Source: an uncultured Desulfobacterales bacterium (GTDB lineage: Bacteria; Desulfobacterota; Desulfobulbia; Desulfobulbales; Desulfocapsaceae). From it: a DNA stretch of 64,000 bases. Below, one piece after another: positions 42,401 through 50,956 of the stretch (positions are counted from its first letter, which is position 1; each line of letters opens with the position of its first letter). Position numbers and translations under genes: made by a program. The notes below the pieces were generated by a model. The model ran no database searches and had not been told where the DNA came from. It was given only the letters and a program-made list of their open reading frames with translations. Location of the stretch: positions 124,001 through 188,000 of the forward strand of contig CALGIJ010000039.1 of the NCBI GenBank assembly GCA_937915545.1, read 5' to 3'.

Positions 42401-43962
42401 AATGGATCTCCAAGAGAAAAACATGCGTTATCAGCTATCGGCCTGCGGGAGGTCGAACTGGAACAGGAGAACCTCATCCTTTTTTCCGAAAGCGAGCTTC
42501 TTGCCATCCGGACTGAGCTCGGCCGTGCAGCTAAACCTGTCCGCTGAAATGCCTTTTCTATCGATCTCCTTACCGGTAAGAAAGTCCCAGATGATGATCT
42601 CCCGCCTCGGTCCCATTACCCCGAGGAGATAACGATCATCGAGGAAATGAAGACGGTTAGGGAACTGATCGAGTTTTGCGATATCTCGAACGAAAGATCC
42701 CGTCGTTGCCTCAAATTGTTTCATCGGTTCCAAATACGCCTTTACAATACGGTATTTTTTGTCGGGCGTTTTAATCGCTTTCTGGTCGCTGGAAAAAGGG
42801 CCTGTAACCAAATACTTGTCGTCCTTGGAAAAGGCGAGGGAAACTATCGATCCTTTATGAACATCGTGCAGCTCCCAGAGAAGTTCCATCTCTGGAAATT
42901 TCCACATTCGCAGATGGAACCTGTCTCCTGACCTATCGAAAGGATTAATGCCATATGTGTTATATGTTTCAGCAAGCATTTCCCCATTATGACTGAATGC
43001 AACGGCATCTGGCCCATCAAGATTAATATGGGATTCGATCCGTCTAAAGGATGGGATATCAATAATCCGCAGCTTCGGAGTTTTATCCATATAAGGTCCA
43101 CTGATATAGGAACAAACCCGGTTTCCTGGAGCCGGTATGAGAATCATTGTTCCGTCCGAAGAAATTTTATCGACAAAACGATAGTTCTCCGCTACAGACC
43201 AGAGTGCTATGCATCCGTTGTATTTTCCTTTTTGATTAACGCATTCGCCGGAGTGAAGCTTGCCAACCAGATAGTTACCATCGGGAGAAAAAGCCATTGC
43301 TTTCTCTAATCCCTGACCAAATTTGTCCACAGTATTGACCAGTCGTTTCTCCTTGGTATCCCAAATGAAAATCCACCTCTTCCCTCCTCCTGAGACTGCC
43401 AAATGCCTGCTATCGGGATGCCAGCGCAAGACATTGGTTCCATAGCCATCGACATTTTTGATGGTGTCTACATGGCGAATAACGCCGTTTCCCCTTTTTA
43501 TTTCCATCAGCGCGCATCCTCCGAGAAGTATGATGGCAAGAGCAAGTAATAAAAAACCTGACAATTTACTATTTCGCGAAAGAGAGATGTGTGCCATTAT
43601 CAACCTCCATGTCCACCAGGTTGCTTTTCGGGGATGTCAAAGTGAAATACTCGGTCATCGCAAAGGCCGTCAGTGTCGCGAGTTCTTGATCTCAAGGGCA
43701 GCAAAACTCTGGCCTGTAGCTCTTGGCTGCGGTGGCGCCATGTTCATTCTTATAGGCACGAGGGTCTGGCCTTTTCCGGGAACGTATTGCGTCACTGCGG
43801 CATCCACCGGTATGGCGTTCAGGGCGTTTTTCGCGTACTTGCGGAGTTTCTTGGTTCGCGCCTCGTTTCTGACGACTTCCATGAGCAAGCGGTAACGCGG
43901 GTTCTGATTGTACGTCATAGCCAGGCAGAGGTAAGCCAGGGCATCGACCAGGATATCGTCGC
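42366..43962. repeat. Direct repeat, copy B
   Basis: Partner of 38540-40133. Here the lipoprotein gene is intact and the toxin gene is reduced to its first ~17 codons. No insertion sequence or integrase borders either copy, so duplication by homologous recombination is more likely than transposition. Confidence 0.85.
42431..43597 (-). CDS. WD40-like lipoprotein, exporter-proximal copy
   Basis: A 388-residue paralogue of the protein encoded at 38605-39771, with the same lipobox (LLGGC), the same length and the same WD40-like repeats. The first ~220 residues differ at roughly a quarter of positions, for example SGPYMDKTPKLRIIDIPSF against the other copy, and the rest is almost identical. The ATG has GGAGG upstream in the same context. 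It follows the lipoprotein at 43670-44860 by 72 bases and precedes the toxin-start remnant, so this copy marks where an older toxin gene once stood. Confidence 0.78.
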   Translation of the reverse strand: MAHISLSRNSKLSGFLLLALAIILLGGCALMEIKRGNGVIRHVDTIKNVDGYGTNVLRWHPDSRHLAVSGGGKRWIFIWDTKEKRLVNTVDKFGQGLEKAMAFSPDGNYLVGKLHSGECVNQKGKYNGCIALWSVAENYRFVDKISSDGTMILIPAPGNRVCSYISGPYMDKTPKLRIIDIPSFRRIESHINLDGPDAVAFSHNGEMLAETYNTYGINPFDRSGDRFHLRMWKFPEMELLWELHDVHKGSIVSLAFSKDDKYLVTGPFSSDQKAIKTPDKKYRIVKAYLEPMKQFEATTGSFVRDIAKLDQFPNRLHFLDDRYLLGVMGPRREIIIWDFLTGKEIDRKGISADRFSCTAELSPDGKKLAFGKKDEVLLFQFDLPQADS

Positions 43963-44860
43963 TCTTGCCCCGTTGCTCCCAGATGAGTTCGGCAAAAAAA
44001 TCGAGCATCTCCCGGGAGTGTCGTAGTTCCCGGACCGCCTGCTCCTTCGCCCAGTCGCGAACGGCCTGGTAGTTGCCACTGGCGAGAATCGACTGGACGG
44101 TATCAGGACCGGTACTGGTCCGATCTTGTGGAGCGGTTGGCCGGGCTGGCCGGGAAGGTTCGCCTTTTTGCCCAGCCCCTGCGGCCTGCTTTCCGTGGCG
44201 CCAGTCCCCGGTTTCAAGAGCCTTGACACAGGCGGGAGTAGCGAGCAGATCAGCGAGGATGGAGGACAGCTTTTCTGAAAGCGCCTTCTGCGCCTGTCCG
44301 TCCGAGATGGCCCCGGTGAGGTTACGTTTGAGGCTATCTGCAAGCCCCTCGTTCTCCTCGGAGGCCAGGCGCGCGCCTTGTTCATCGTAGATGTCGAGGC
44401 GGAACTTCCACCTTAGTTCCACTTCGGCCCAGCTGTCCGAGCGAAACATCTCCATGCGCAGGATGACAATCCTGTCTGCCGGCGAGGCAGCTCCCTTGCG
44501 GATGGAGGTTTGTTCGTCATCCTCAGGGGAAAGAAGAAAAGTTCGAGTGGTGAAGCCCTGTCTGGCGAGGTTGGTGGCCAACACGGTGGCGATGTCTTCC
44601 GCCAGCGCCTTGCCCGAGGCAGTGTTCGCCCCGTCCTTGGGGATGCCAAGTCCGTCTCTATGGATGCCGATATAGCTTGGCGGTTTCTCGCCGCTGAGGA
44701 CGAAGGGACGCAGATCCTGGACGGCGATGGCCAGGCCGGCCGTGCTTTTGGGCACTTTGTCGAGGTGGATCGAACTGAGGTCGTATCTGGTCGTTCTGCA
44801 ACCTGACACAAGGAACAAGAAGAGGAGGAAGAAGGCGGTGCGGGGGATGATGCGGTTCAT
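43670..44860 (-). CDS. Large lipoprotein of the secretion locus, function unknown
   Basis: A 396-residue lipoprotein: FFLLFLFLVSGC signal, a first domain (LAIAVQDLRPFVLSGEKPPS through ADRIVILRMEMFRSDSW) that resembles outer-membrane-associated YajG-type folds, an Ala/Gly/Pro linker near residues 225-250, and a helical C-terminal domain (LVDALAYLCLAMTYNQNPRY, RYRLLMEVVRNEARTKKLRK). AAGGA lies 9 bases before the ATG. It follows the TolC-like gene by 27 bases in the same transcription direction, so it may assist the secretion channel or the secreted protein. A 3'-terminal duplicate lies at 39844-40133. Confidence 0.65.
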   Translation of the reverse strand: MNRIIPRTAFFLLFLFLVSGCRTTRYDLSSIHLDKVPKSTAGLAIAVQDLRPFVLSGEKPPSYIGIHRDGLGIPKDGANTASGKALAEDIATVLATNLARQGFTTRTFLLSPEDDEQTSIRKGAASPADRIVILRMEMFRSDSWAEVELRWKFRLDIYDEQGARLASEENEGLADSLKRNLTGAISDGQAQKALSEKLSSILADLLATPACVKALETGDWRHGKQAAGAGQKGEPSRPARPTAPQDRTSTGPDTVQSILASGNYQAVRDWAKEQAVRELRHSREMLDFFAELIWEQRGKSDDILVDALAYLCLAMTYNQNPRYRLLMEVVRNEARTKKLRKYAKNALNAIPVDAAVTQYVPGKGQTLVPIRMNMAPPQPRATGQSFAALEIKNSRH

Positions 44861-44887
44861 GTCTGTATCCTTTCTGGTTTTTGGTGA

Positions 44888-46255
44888 TCATGTCTGAGGC
44901 GCCGCGTCGAGTTCCGTGTCTTCCCCCGGCGGCTCGCCTCCGGCGGCATGCCGCAGCCTCTCGAGGAGCAGCATGTAGTCGTAGCGTGAGTTCAGATACG
45001 CCCCGAGAGAGCGGTAGTGGTTCTGCTGGGCGTTGAGGACATCGAGGAGGACCTTGCCTCCCTCGTCATAGGCGGCCAGGGTGGACTTGAGCGCCTCTTC
45101 GTTTTCGGAGGCAGCATGGCGATTGGCGGATACGAGCAGTGCGGTGTGTTCGACGCTCTGCCACAGCGAGAGGAGGCGCCGCTCGACGTCGCGGTCGCTG
45201 GCCTCGAGCCTTGCCCGGGCGGCCTTGGCACGGTTGGCGGCGGCGAGCACTGCAGCGGTGTCCCGGCCGCCGGCAAGAAGCTGCAGGTCGAGACGCAGTC
45301 CGGTCTCGAACTCGTCGCGATCCTCTCCATAGCCGTCCAGGCCGTCGGAGCTGGTGCGTCCTCGGTAGCTGGTGTAAAACGCCAGACTGGGCAGGAACTG
45401 GCCCTGGGCGGCCCGGTATTCATATTCGGCTGCTTCAAGCTGCAGCCGTCTGATTTTCAGATCGCTGTTGCCCTTCTGCGCTTTTTCCAGCCACCATTGC
45501 TGCGTGTGCCCCGGCGCCGCTGGGACGAAGTCCGGCGCCAGGTCGTCGACATCCTCGCCGAGGGCTTCGCCGATCAGTTCTTCGAGGGCTTTGGCGGCAT
45601 TGTCGAGTTCGATGCGGCGCGAGATCGTCGCCGCCCGGGCGAGTCCCTGGCGGGCCTTCGCCTCGTGGAGGCTGGTGATGGTGTCAAAACCGAGGCTCAG
45701 TCGCGTCGCGACGTTCTCCGCCTGCTGTTGCAAGGCCAGTCCTTCCTTATGGGCGAGATCGAAAGCGGTGCGGGCGCCAAGAAAGCCATAGCAGCGCTCG
45801 CCCACCCGCAGGCGGAGATCGAGTTCCGCCTTGTCGCGCAGGAGCACGGCGATGTCCATCTCCACCATGCCACGCAAGAGGTGGCTGCCTTTGACGAGAT
45901 CGACCAGGGGCTGCTCGAGCGTGATGAGCGCTTCCCCTTCGCGGAAGTTGGCTGAACTCTCTACGTGCTCTTCGCTATTCGGTTTGCTGTGGTGGCGGGT
46001 GTCGCTGGCCTTGGCGGTGAGGGTGACGCTCGGGCCATAGGCGGCGATGAGCTGCAGGCCATCGTATTCTCCCGCCGTGGCGCTGTGCAGTTCCGCCTGT
46101 CGCTGCCTGTCGTGGCGTTGCGCCAGGTGCAGGAGGTCATCGAGACTGCGTGCCGGTGCCAGGGAGGCGAGGAGCACGGCGAAGAACAGGAGCAGCGTAA
46201 CGGGCACGAGGGGCGGGATGGACCTCGCAGCCCTCTGGGGGCGTAACGGACTCAT
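44888..46255 (-). CDS. TolC-family outer-membrane channel of a type I secretion system
   Basis: A 455-residue protein with an N-terminal signal (about residues 1-36, ending PARSLDD) and two long alpha-helical repeats typical of TolC-type efflux tunnels, for example VATRLSLGFDTITSLHEAKA and the equivalent AAYDEGGKVLLDVLNAQQNH, where the conserved G(x)xx(L/I)LDV(L)xAQ pattern is clear. Its ATG overlaps the acyltransferase stop as ATGA. Together with the HlyB- and HlyD-like genes upstream it completes the export path across both membranes. Confidence 0.92.
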   Translation of the reverse strand: MSPLRPQRAARSIPPLVPVTLLLFFAVLLASLAPARSLDDLLHLAQRHDRQRQAELHSATAGEYDGLQLIAAYGPSVTLTAKASDTRHHSKPNSEEHVESSANFREGEALITLEQPLVDLVKGSHLLRGMVEMDIAVLLRDKAELDLRLRVGERCYGFLGARTAFDLAHKEGLALQQQAENVATRLSLGFDTITSLHEAKARQGLARAATISRRIELDNAAKALEELIGEALGEDVDDLAPDFVPAAPGHTQQWWLEKAQKGNSDLKIRRLQLEAAEYEYRAAQGQFLPSLAFYTSYRGRTSSDGLDGYGEDRDEFETGLRLDLQLLAGGRDTAAVLAAANRAKAARARLEASDRDVERRLLSLWQSVEHTALLVSANRHAASENEEALKSTLAAYDEGGKVLLDVLNAQQNHYRSLGAYLNSRYDYMLLLERLRHAAGGEPPGEDTELDAAPQT

Positions 46256-46824
46256 GACCGTGGCACCTCCCCTCTCTCCGTTGGTTTCTCGCCCCCTTCC
46301 TCCCAGGGTGGCAGGTCCTGGGGGGTGAGCCTGCCTGACTGGGGGTCGGGGGCGAGAAAGCGCAGTCTTTTCCCGGGAAACTCGTTACGGCGCAGATCGG
46401 CGAGCATGACGTCGAGGCCGCCGAAGGGTGCGACAAGGTCGATCAGCCACGGGCGATCCCCCGACTGCCAGTCTTCCGGCCGCAGCCGGCCGGCATTGGC
46501 GGTCAGCCGGTCTTCGGCGGCCTGGTCGAGCAAGGCCCAGCTGGCAAAGGAGATGGGGTAGCGCTTTTTCATATAGAGCTTGCACTGGCCGAGCATCAGC
46601 GGCGGCATCAGCAGCCACTCGAGGTCGGCGAGAAACTGCAGGCGGCGCAGTGGCGACTGCATGTAGAGCAGGACGATGGGCCCCAGCGCCGGCAGCCGCT
46701 CGAGGATGCGGCGCGAGTGGGAGAGGAGATGTTCGCTGGTGGCCTCGGTGTGCTGCCGGGAGGCATGGGGCGAGCTGGTGTTGAATGTCGAGGTGGAATT
46801 GTGGGGTGGTGTGCTGGTGGTCAT
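46252..46824 (-). CDS. HlyC-like toxin-activating lysine acyltransferase homologue, catalytic His replaced
   Basis: A 190-residue member of the RTX toxin acyltransferase family, which move acyl chains from ACP to toxin lysines in the cytoplasm. Family segments are LLYMQSPLRRLQF, YPISFASWALL, LRPEDWQSGDRPWLIDLVAP and FPGKRLRFLA. The catalytic Asp of HlyC (Asp92) corresponds to Asp129, but the catalytic His23 (SSPLHR) corresponds to Arg60 (QSPLRR). The spacing of 69 residues is the same in both. It starts 3 bases after the HlyD gene stop and overlaps tolC. It may be inactive, use another mechanism, or only bind. Confidence 0.85.
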   Translation of the reverse strand: MTTSTPPHNSTSTFNTSSPHASRQHTEATSEHLLSHSRRILERLPALGPIVLLYMQSPLRRLQFLADLEWLLMPPLMLGQCKLYMKKRYPISFASWALLDQAAEDRLTANAGRLRPEDWQSGDRPWLIDLVAPFGGLDVMLADLRRNEFPGKRLRFLAPDPQSGRLTPQDLPPWEEGGEKPTERGEVPRS

Positions 46825-46827
46825 GTG

Positions 46828-48225
46828 TTACATCTCCCGTAAACTTTGATCTTTGTAGCGCAGGATGGGGCCGAGGAAATACTCGATGACCCGGCGCTTG
46901 CCGACCTTGATATCGGCGGTGACGGCCATCCCCGGGTTGAGTGTCCCCTGGCGGCCATTAACGATGTTGGGCAGGAGGCAGTCGCCGACGGCGACGCGGA
47001 TCGGGAAATAGGGGCCGAGCTTCTCGTCGACGACCGCGTCGCTGGCCACCCAGTCGATGGAGCCGCGCAGATCGCCGTATTGGGTGAAGGGGTAGGCGGC
47101 GACCTTAACCGAAACCGGCTGGGCTTTGGCGACGAAGCCGATGTCCTTGTTGAGCACCTTGGCTTCGACCTCGAGGCCACCCTCCAGCGGCACGATCACC
47201 AACAGGGGCTGGGCCGGGGTGACCACCCCGCCCACGGTGCTGATCGCCAGCTGCTGGACGATGCCGTCCACCGGGGCGCGCAGCTCGAGCTGATTCTTTC
47301 TGTCCATGGCCTTGGCCAACTGCTGGCGAAGGTTCTCGCTCCTGCCGCGCGCCTCGGTGGCCTGGGCGAGGATGTCGCGGCGGTAGACGGTCTCGGCGAG
47401 GCGCTTTTCTTCGCCGCTGCGCTGCAGCGCCGTCGCCGACTCCTCGACCTGGCTCCTCATGGCGGCGAGACTGTGCGTGGCCGTGGTCAGGTCGAGCCGT
47501 GCCTGGAGGAGCTCGCTCTCGGACAGCAGCTTGCGCGCGGCCAGGGCGCTCTTTTTCTCGTACAGCTCGGTCACCAGAGGCAGGGTCTCCTGCAGGCGGC
47601 GGAGATTGGTCCGGTTCGCCTCGTGTTCGGCACGGCACCTGTCAATATCCCTGCTCAGGGTGGCGAGGCGCTCGTTCTGTGCGGCCACCGACTGTTCGAG
47701 CAGGCGCCGATGCAGGGCCACCGCCTCCTCATCCGTTCCCGGCGGTGGCAGGAAGAGGCCGCTGTCGCCCTGTAGCTCGGCCTCGAGGCGCAGCAGGGTC
47801 AGGCCGGCCTGGGCGAGGTCCTGCTGCAGCGCCTTGATGTCGGCGAGGTTGCCGGTATCGTTCATCGACACCAGCAGGTCACCCTGGCGCACCTGCTGGC
47901 CGTCGGCGACATGGATGGCGGTGACGGTGCCCGCTTCGAGGGGCTGCACCACCTTGGCCTTGCCCCTGGGGATGACCAGACCGGCGGCGTTGACGACGAT
48001 GTCGATATGCGCCAGACAGGCCCAGGTGATGGCGGCTGCGGCGAGAAGGACGAGGAGCAGGGTCGTCAGCCGCATGAAGGGGGCTGGTGGCCGTTCGAGC
48101 ACTTCGAGGGTTGCCGGGAGGAATTCGTAGTCGCGCCGCGCCGTCCAGTTCTGGCGTAGCTTTGCCAGGAGGCCGCTCGGCTCAGGATGTGTTGGAGCTC
48201 CGGGAGAATGTTCGAGATTAGGCAT
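46828..48225 (-). CDS. HlyD-family membrane fusion protein
   Basis: A 465-residue periplasmic adaptor of the type I exporter. A cytoplasmic N-terminus is followed by one transmembrane helix (LTTLLLVLLAAAAITWACLA, about residues 55-75), a biotinyl/lipoyl-like half (IVVNAAGLVIPRGKAKVVQP), long coiled-coil hairpins (about residues 135-310), and the second lipoyl half and beta-barrel (LRAPVDGIVQQLAISTVGG, with LELRAPVDG the typical HlyD turn). The ATG at 48225 follows AGGAGGTCAACT and overlaps the ABC gene stop by 8 bases. The 39 codons of open frame upstream are excluded. Confidence 0.94.
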   Translation of the reverse strand: MPNLEHSPGAPTHPEPSGLLAKLRQNWTARRDYEFLPATLEVLERPPAPFMRLTTLLLVLLAAAAITWACLAHIDIVVNAAGLVIPRGKAKVVQPLEAGTVTAIHVADGQQVRQGDLLVSMNDTGNLADIKALQQDLAQAGLTLLRLEAELQGDSGLFLPPPGTDEEAVALHRRLLEQSVAAQNERLATLSRDIDRCRAEHEANRTNLRRLQETLPLVTELYEKKSALAARKLLSESELLQARLDLTTATHSLAAMRSQVEESATALQRSGEEKRLAETVYRRDILAQATEARGRSENLRQQLAKAMDRKNQLELRAPVDGIVQQLAISTVGGVVTPAQPLLVIVPLEGGLEVEAKVLNKDIGFVAKAQPVSVKVAAYPFTQYGDLRGSIDWVASDAVVDEKLGPYFPIRVAVGDCLLPNIVNGRQGTLNPGMAVTADIKVGKRRVIEYFLGPILRYKDQSLREM

Positions 48226-50350
48226 AGTTGACCTCCTGAATGCCGTGCAGCGTGGCGAAGCGGCCTTTGGCCTCGAGGAGCCGTTGCGGGCGGTCGTTTT
48301 CCACCACCCGTCCCCGTTCGATGGTGATGATGCGGTGTGCATGGCGCACGGTGGAGAGGCGGTGGGCGATGATGAACACCGTCCGCCCGCGGCAGATCTC
48401 CCTCATATTGTTCTGGAGGATCATCTCCGACTCGGCATCGAGGGAACTGGTAGCCTCGTCGAAGATGAGCATGCGCGGGTTGCCGGCCAGGGCCCTGGTG
48501 ATGGCGAGGCGCTGGCGCTGCCCGGTGGAGAGGGCGATGCCGCGCTCGCCCACCGGGGTGTCGTAGCCCTCGGGCAGTTCGAGGATGAAATCGTGGGCCC
48601 CGGTGAGCCTGGCCGCAGCGATGACCTCGTCCAGTTCGAGGTAGGGCGCGTTGAGGGTGATGTTGTCGCGGATGGTGGCGTTGAAGAGCATCCCGTCCTG
48701 CACTACCACGCCGAGCTGTCTGCGCAGCCAGGTGCCGTCGGCCCCCGCCAGGTCGATGCCGTCGATGAGGATGCGGCCCCGCTCCGGCACGTACAGACGC
48801 TGCAGCAGCTTGGCCACGGTGGTCTTGCCGGAGCCGGTGCTGCCGACGATGCCTACCACCTCCCCCGGCTCGACGGCAAACGACACGTCGCTGAGCACTT
48901 CATGCCCCTGAGGGTGGTAGCGGAAAAAGACCCGGTCGAAGACCACCCGGCCGGCGATGTCGGGGAGGGCGACCTTGCGTGGGGAGAACCCCGGCTCGGC
49001 CGGGCAGTCGAAGATATCGGCGATGCGCGACACCGAGATCCTCGTCTGCTGGAATTCCTTCCAGATCGAGGAGAGCCTGAGGATGGGCGCGACCACCCGG
49101 GCGGAGATCATATTGAAGGCGATCAGCTGACCGACGGTGAGGTTGCCGTGCAGCACCTCCCTGGCGCCGAACCAGAGCAGCAGCACCGAGAGGCACTTGC
49201 TGACGATGGCGGTGATCTGGCCGATGAGATTGGCGTAGTTGCCGCCGGAGAAGGCGTTCTTGACATGGTGGGTGAGCTTTTCCTCCCATTTTTCCTGGAT
49301 TCTCGCCTCGGCGGCGCTGGCCTTGATGGTGGCCATGCCGGAGAGGGTCTCCACCAGGAAGGAGTGGTTCTCGGCGTTGGTGGCGTAGCGGTCCTCGAGC
49401 CTGTCGCGCAGTATCGGGTTGAGCACGAAGGAGGAGAGGAAGAGCAGCGGCAGGGTCAGGGCCACCAGCGCGGTGAGAAAAGGGCTGAAGAGCAGCATGA
49501 CCAGGAGGAAGACGACGAGAAAGAGCAGGTCCAGCAGCAGCATCAGGCCGGGGCCGGTGATGAACTGGCGGACGCCCTCAAGCTCGCGCAATCGGGCGAT
49601 GGTGTCGCCGACGCGGCGGTTCTCGAAGTAGGCCAGGGGGAGCGTGAGGAGATGCTTGAAGACTCGGATGCCGAGGACGAGGTCGATGCGGTGCGCGGTA
49701 TGGGAGAGGAGATAGGTGCGCAGGGCGTTGAGGAGGATCTCGAACAGGGAGACGACGATCAGGGCGAGCACCAGCACGTCGAGGGTGCTGAGGCTGTTGT
49801 TGCCGAGGACCTTGTCGATGACGATCATGAAGACCAGCGGCGAGAAGAGCGCGAAGACCTGGACGAACAAGGAGGCGAGGAGGCAGTCGCGGAGGATGGT
49901 GCGGTACTTGCCGGCGGCTCTCAGGAACCAGGAGAAGCCGAAGGGCGTTCTGGCCGCGGCCATGTCGCCGCTGGGCCTGAGGAGGACGAGGGTGCCGGCG
50001 AGGCGTTCCCTGAGGCGGGCGATGTCGAGCCACTCTCCCCGGCCGCCCTCGCTGTCGTGGAAGAGCGCTTTTTGACCTTGCGGGTCGAGGCGGGCGACGA
50101 CGGCGAACTGCCCGTCGTTGAGCAGGGCGATGAGGGGAAAGTGGGCCGGCTCGACGTCGGCGATGTCCTTGTCGATCACCTTGGCCTTGACGCCGAGCTC
50201 GCCGCAGATGCGGGCAAGCTGCAGTGCGCTGAGGCTCTGCTTTGTCGAGGCGAAGCGGTTGCGCAGCTGTTCGGGGTCGAGGGGGTTGCCGTGGAGCTTG
50301 CAGATGATGGCGGCTGCGAGCAGGCCGCTGTGGTGGTTGGTGGTTTCCAT
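48218..50350 (-). CDS. HlyB-type ABC exporter with degenerate C39-like domain
   Basis: A 710-residue half-transporter. Residues 1-130 form a C39-peptidase-like domain without the catalytic Cys in the canonical QxxxxxC position (SGLLAAAIICKLHG), as in HlyB, where the domain binds unprocessed substrate. Residues 150-440 form the membrane domain. The nucleotide-binding domain has GIVGSTGSGKTTVAKLL (Walker A), ALSTGQRQRLAI (signature, Thr for the usual Gly), MLIFDEATSSLD (Walker B) and IIAHRLSTV (H-loop). The substrate should keep an uncleaved C-terminal signal, which fits the giant protein. The ATG lacks a strong ribosome-binding site, and 27 further codons upstream look non-native. Confidence 0.95.
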   Translation of the reverse strand: METTNHHSGLLAAAIICKLHGNPLDPEQLRNRFASTKQSLSALQLARICGELGVKAKVIDKDIADVEPAHFPLIALLNDGQFAVVARLDPQGQKALFHDSEGGRGEWLDIARLRERLAGTLVLLRPSGDMAAARTPFGFSWFLRAAGKYRTILRDCLLASLFVQVFALFSPLVFMIVIDKVLGNNSLSTLDVLVLALIVVSLFEILLNALRTYLLSHTAHRIDLVLGIRVFKHLLTLPLAYFENRRVGDTIARLRELEGVRQFITGPGLMLLLDLLFLVVFLLVMLLFSPFLTALVALTLPLLFLSSFVLNPILRDRLEDRYATNAENHSFLVETLSGMATIKASAAEARIQEKWEEKLTHHVKNAFSGGNYANLIGQITAIVSKCLSVLLLWFGAREVLHGNLTVGQLIAFNMISARVVAPILRLSSIWKEFQQTRISVSRIADIFDCPAEPGFSPRKVALPDIAGRVVFDRVFFRYHPQGHEVLSDVSFAVEPGEVVGIVGSTGSGKTTVAKLLQRLYVPERGRILIDGIDLAGADGTWLRRQLGVVVQDGMLFNATIRDNITLNAPYLELDEVIAAARLTGAHDFILELPEGYDTPVGERGIALSTGQRQRLAITRALAGNPRMLIFDEATSSLDAESEMILQNNMREICRGRTVFIIAHRLSTVRHAHRIITIERGRVVENDRPQRLLEAKGRFATLHGIQEVNYA

Positions 50351-50956
50351 TGTCTTTTGTGCCGGTTGGGGTGGTGGTGTTGGCGAATGTCTCCGCCGTG
50401 TCTGTCGAGGCGCATAGGATACCAGCCGCATCTTGCAATTTTCTGACGGGACGGGTGTAAATCGTCAAAGGCGATAAAAAAAATCTCAATTTTTTTACGT
50501 CGATATTCTTGTGTTTTGAAAAGCAGCCTGTAATTTCATGACCTATATCGTACATGGACCCATATGCTGAGCCATGTAGTCCGCTATCTATATGGTGTGA
50601 AAAGGTTATCAGTAAATTTACCTACGAGATACATCTCGAGGAAATTTCTCTATCTGTTACTGGGGAAAAACCCCAAAAATTTTTCTCTTAACAAAATAAC
50701 TGACAGACTGAAGGTGCTTGAATCATCCTGCGTCGTAACTGGCCAGGGCATTCATTGCGGGGAGCGGTCGTCGCGCGGGGGCGGCGGGCTTGTGGGGGGT
50801 GGCCCTTATCGGGCGGGCTGGTAAGGGAGTGGCTGAGGCCAGGGCGGCGTCAGGGCGCTGGCGGGCCTGGGAGGGTGTTAGGCCCAGACGCCGCAGGTTG
50901 TCTCTCCCCTGTCCCGCCATGGTTTTTCGCCACGGCGGGGGGAGACCTTGCGGGCC
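50351..50956. other. AT-rich intergenic region upstream of the secretion operon
   Basis: About 600 bases between hlyB and the ketosynthase gene, both on the minus strand. From 50435 to 50710 the sequence is much more AT-rich than its surroundings, with A/T runs, and must hold the secretion operon promoter, which I could not pin down. An imperfect hairpin at 50913-50939 (CCCGCCATGG/CCACGGCGGG) just past the ketosynthase stop may help end that operon, but it has no T-run. The plus-strand frame at 50564-50824 has no recognisable product. Confidence 0.5.

Noticed and set aside
38540..43962. Duplicated block considered as a transposon or insertion sequence
   Set aside because: No transposase, no terminal inverted repeats and no target-site duplications were seen; the repeat ends fall inside genes.
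48245..50446. A 733-codon open frame on the plus strand
   Set aside because: It is exactly antisense to the HlyB-type ABC exporter, whose domains and motifs are unambiguous. The plus-strand product is Glu/Asp/Gly/Val-rich with no family resemblance, a typical shadow in GC-rich DNA.
50564..50824. 86-codon plus-strand frame in the AT-rich region upstream of the secretion operon
   Set aside because: No ribosome-binding site, no family resemblance, and its last third is low-complexity Gly-rich sequence.
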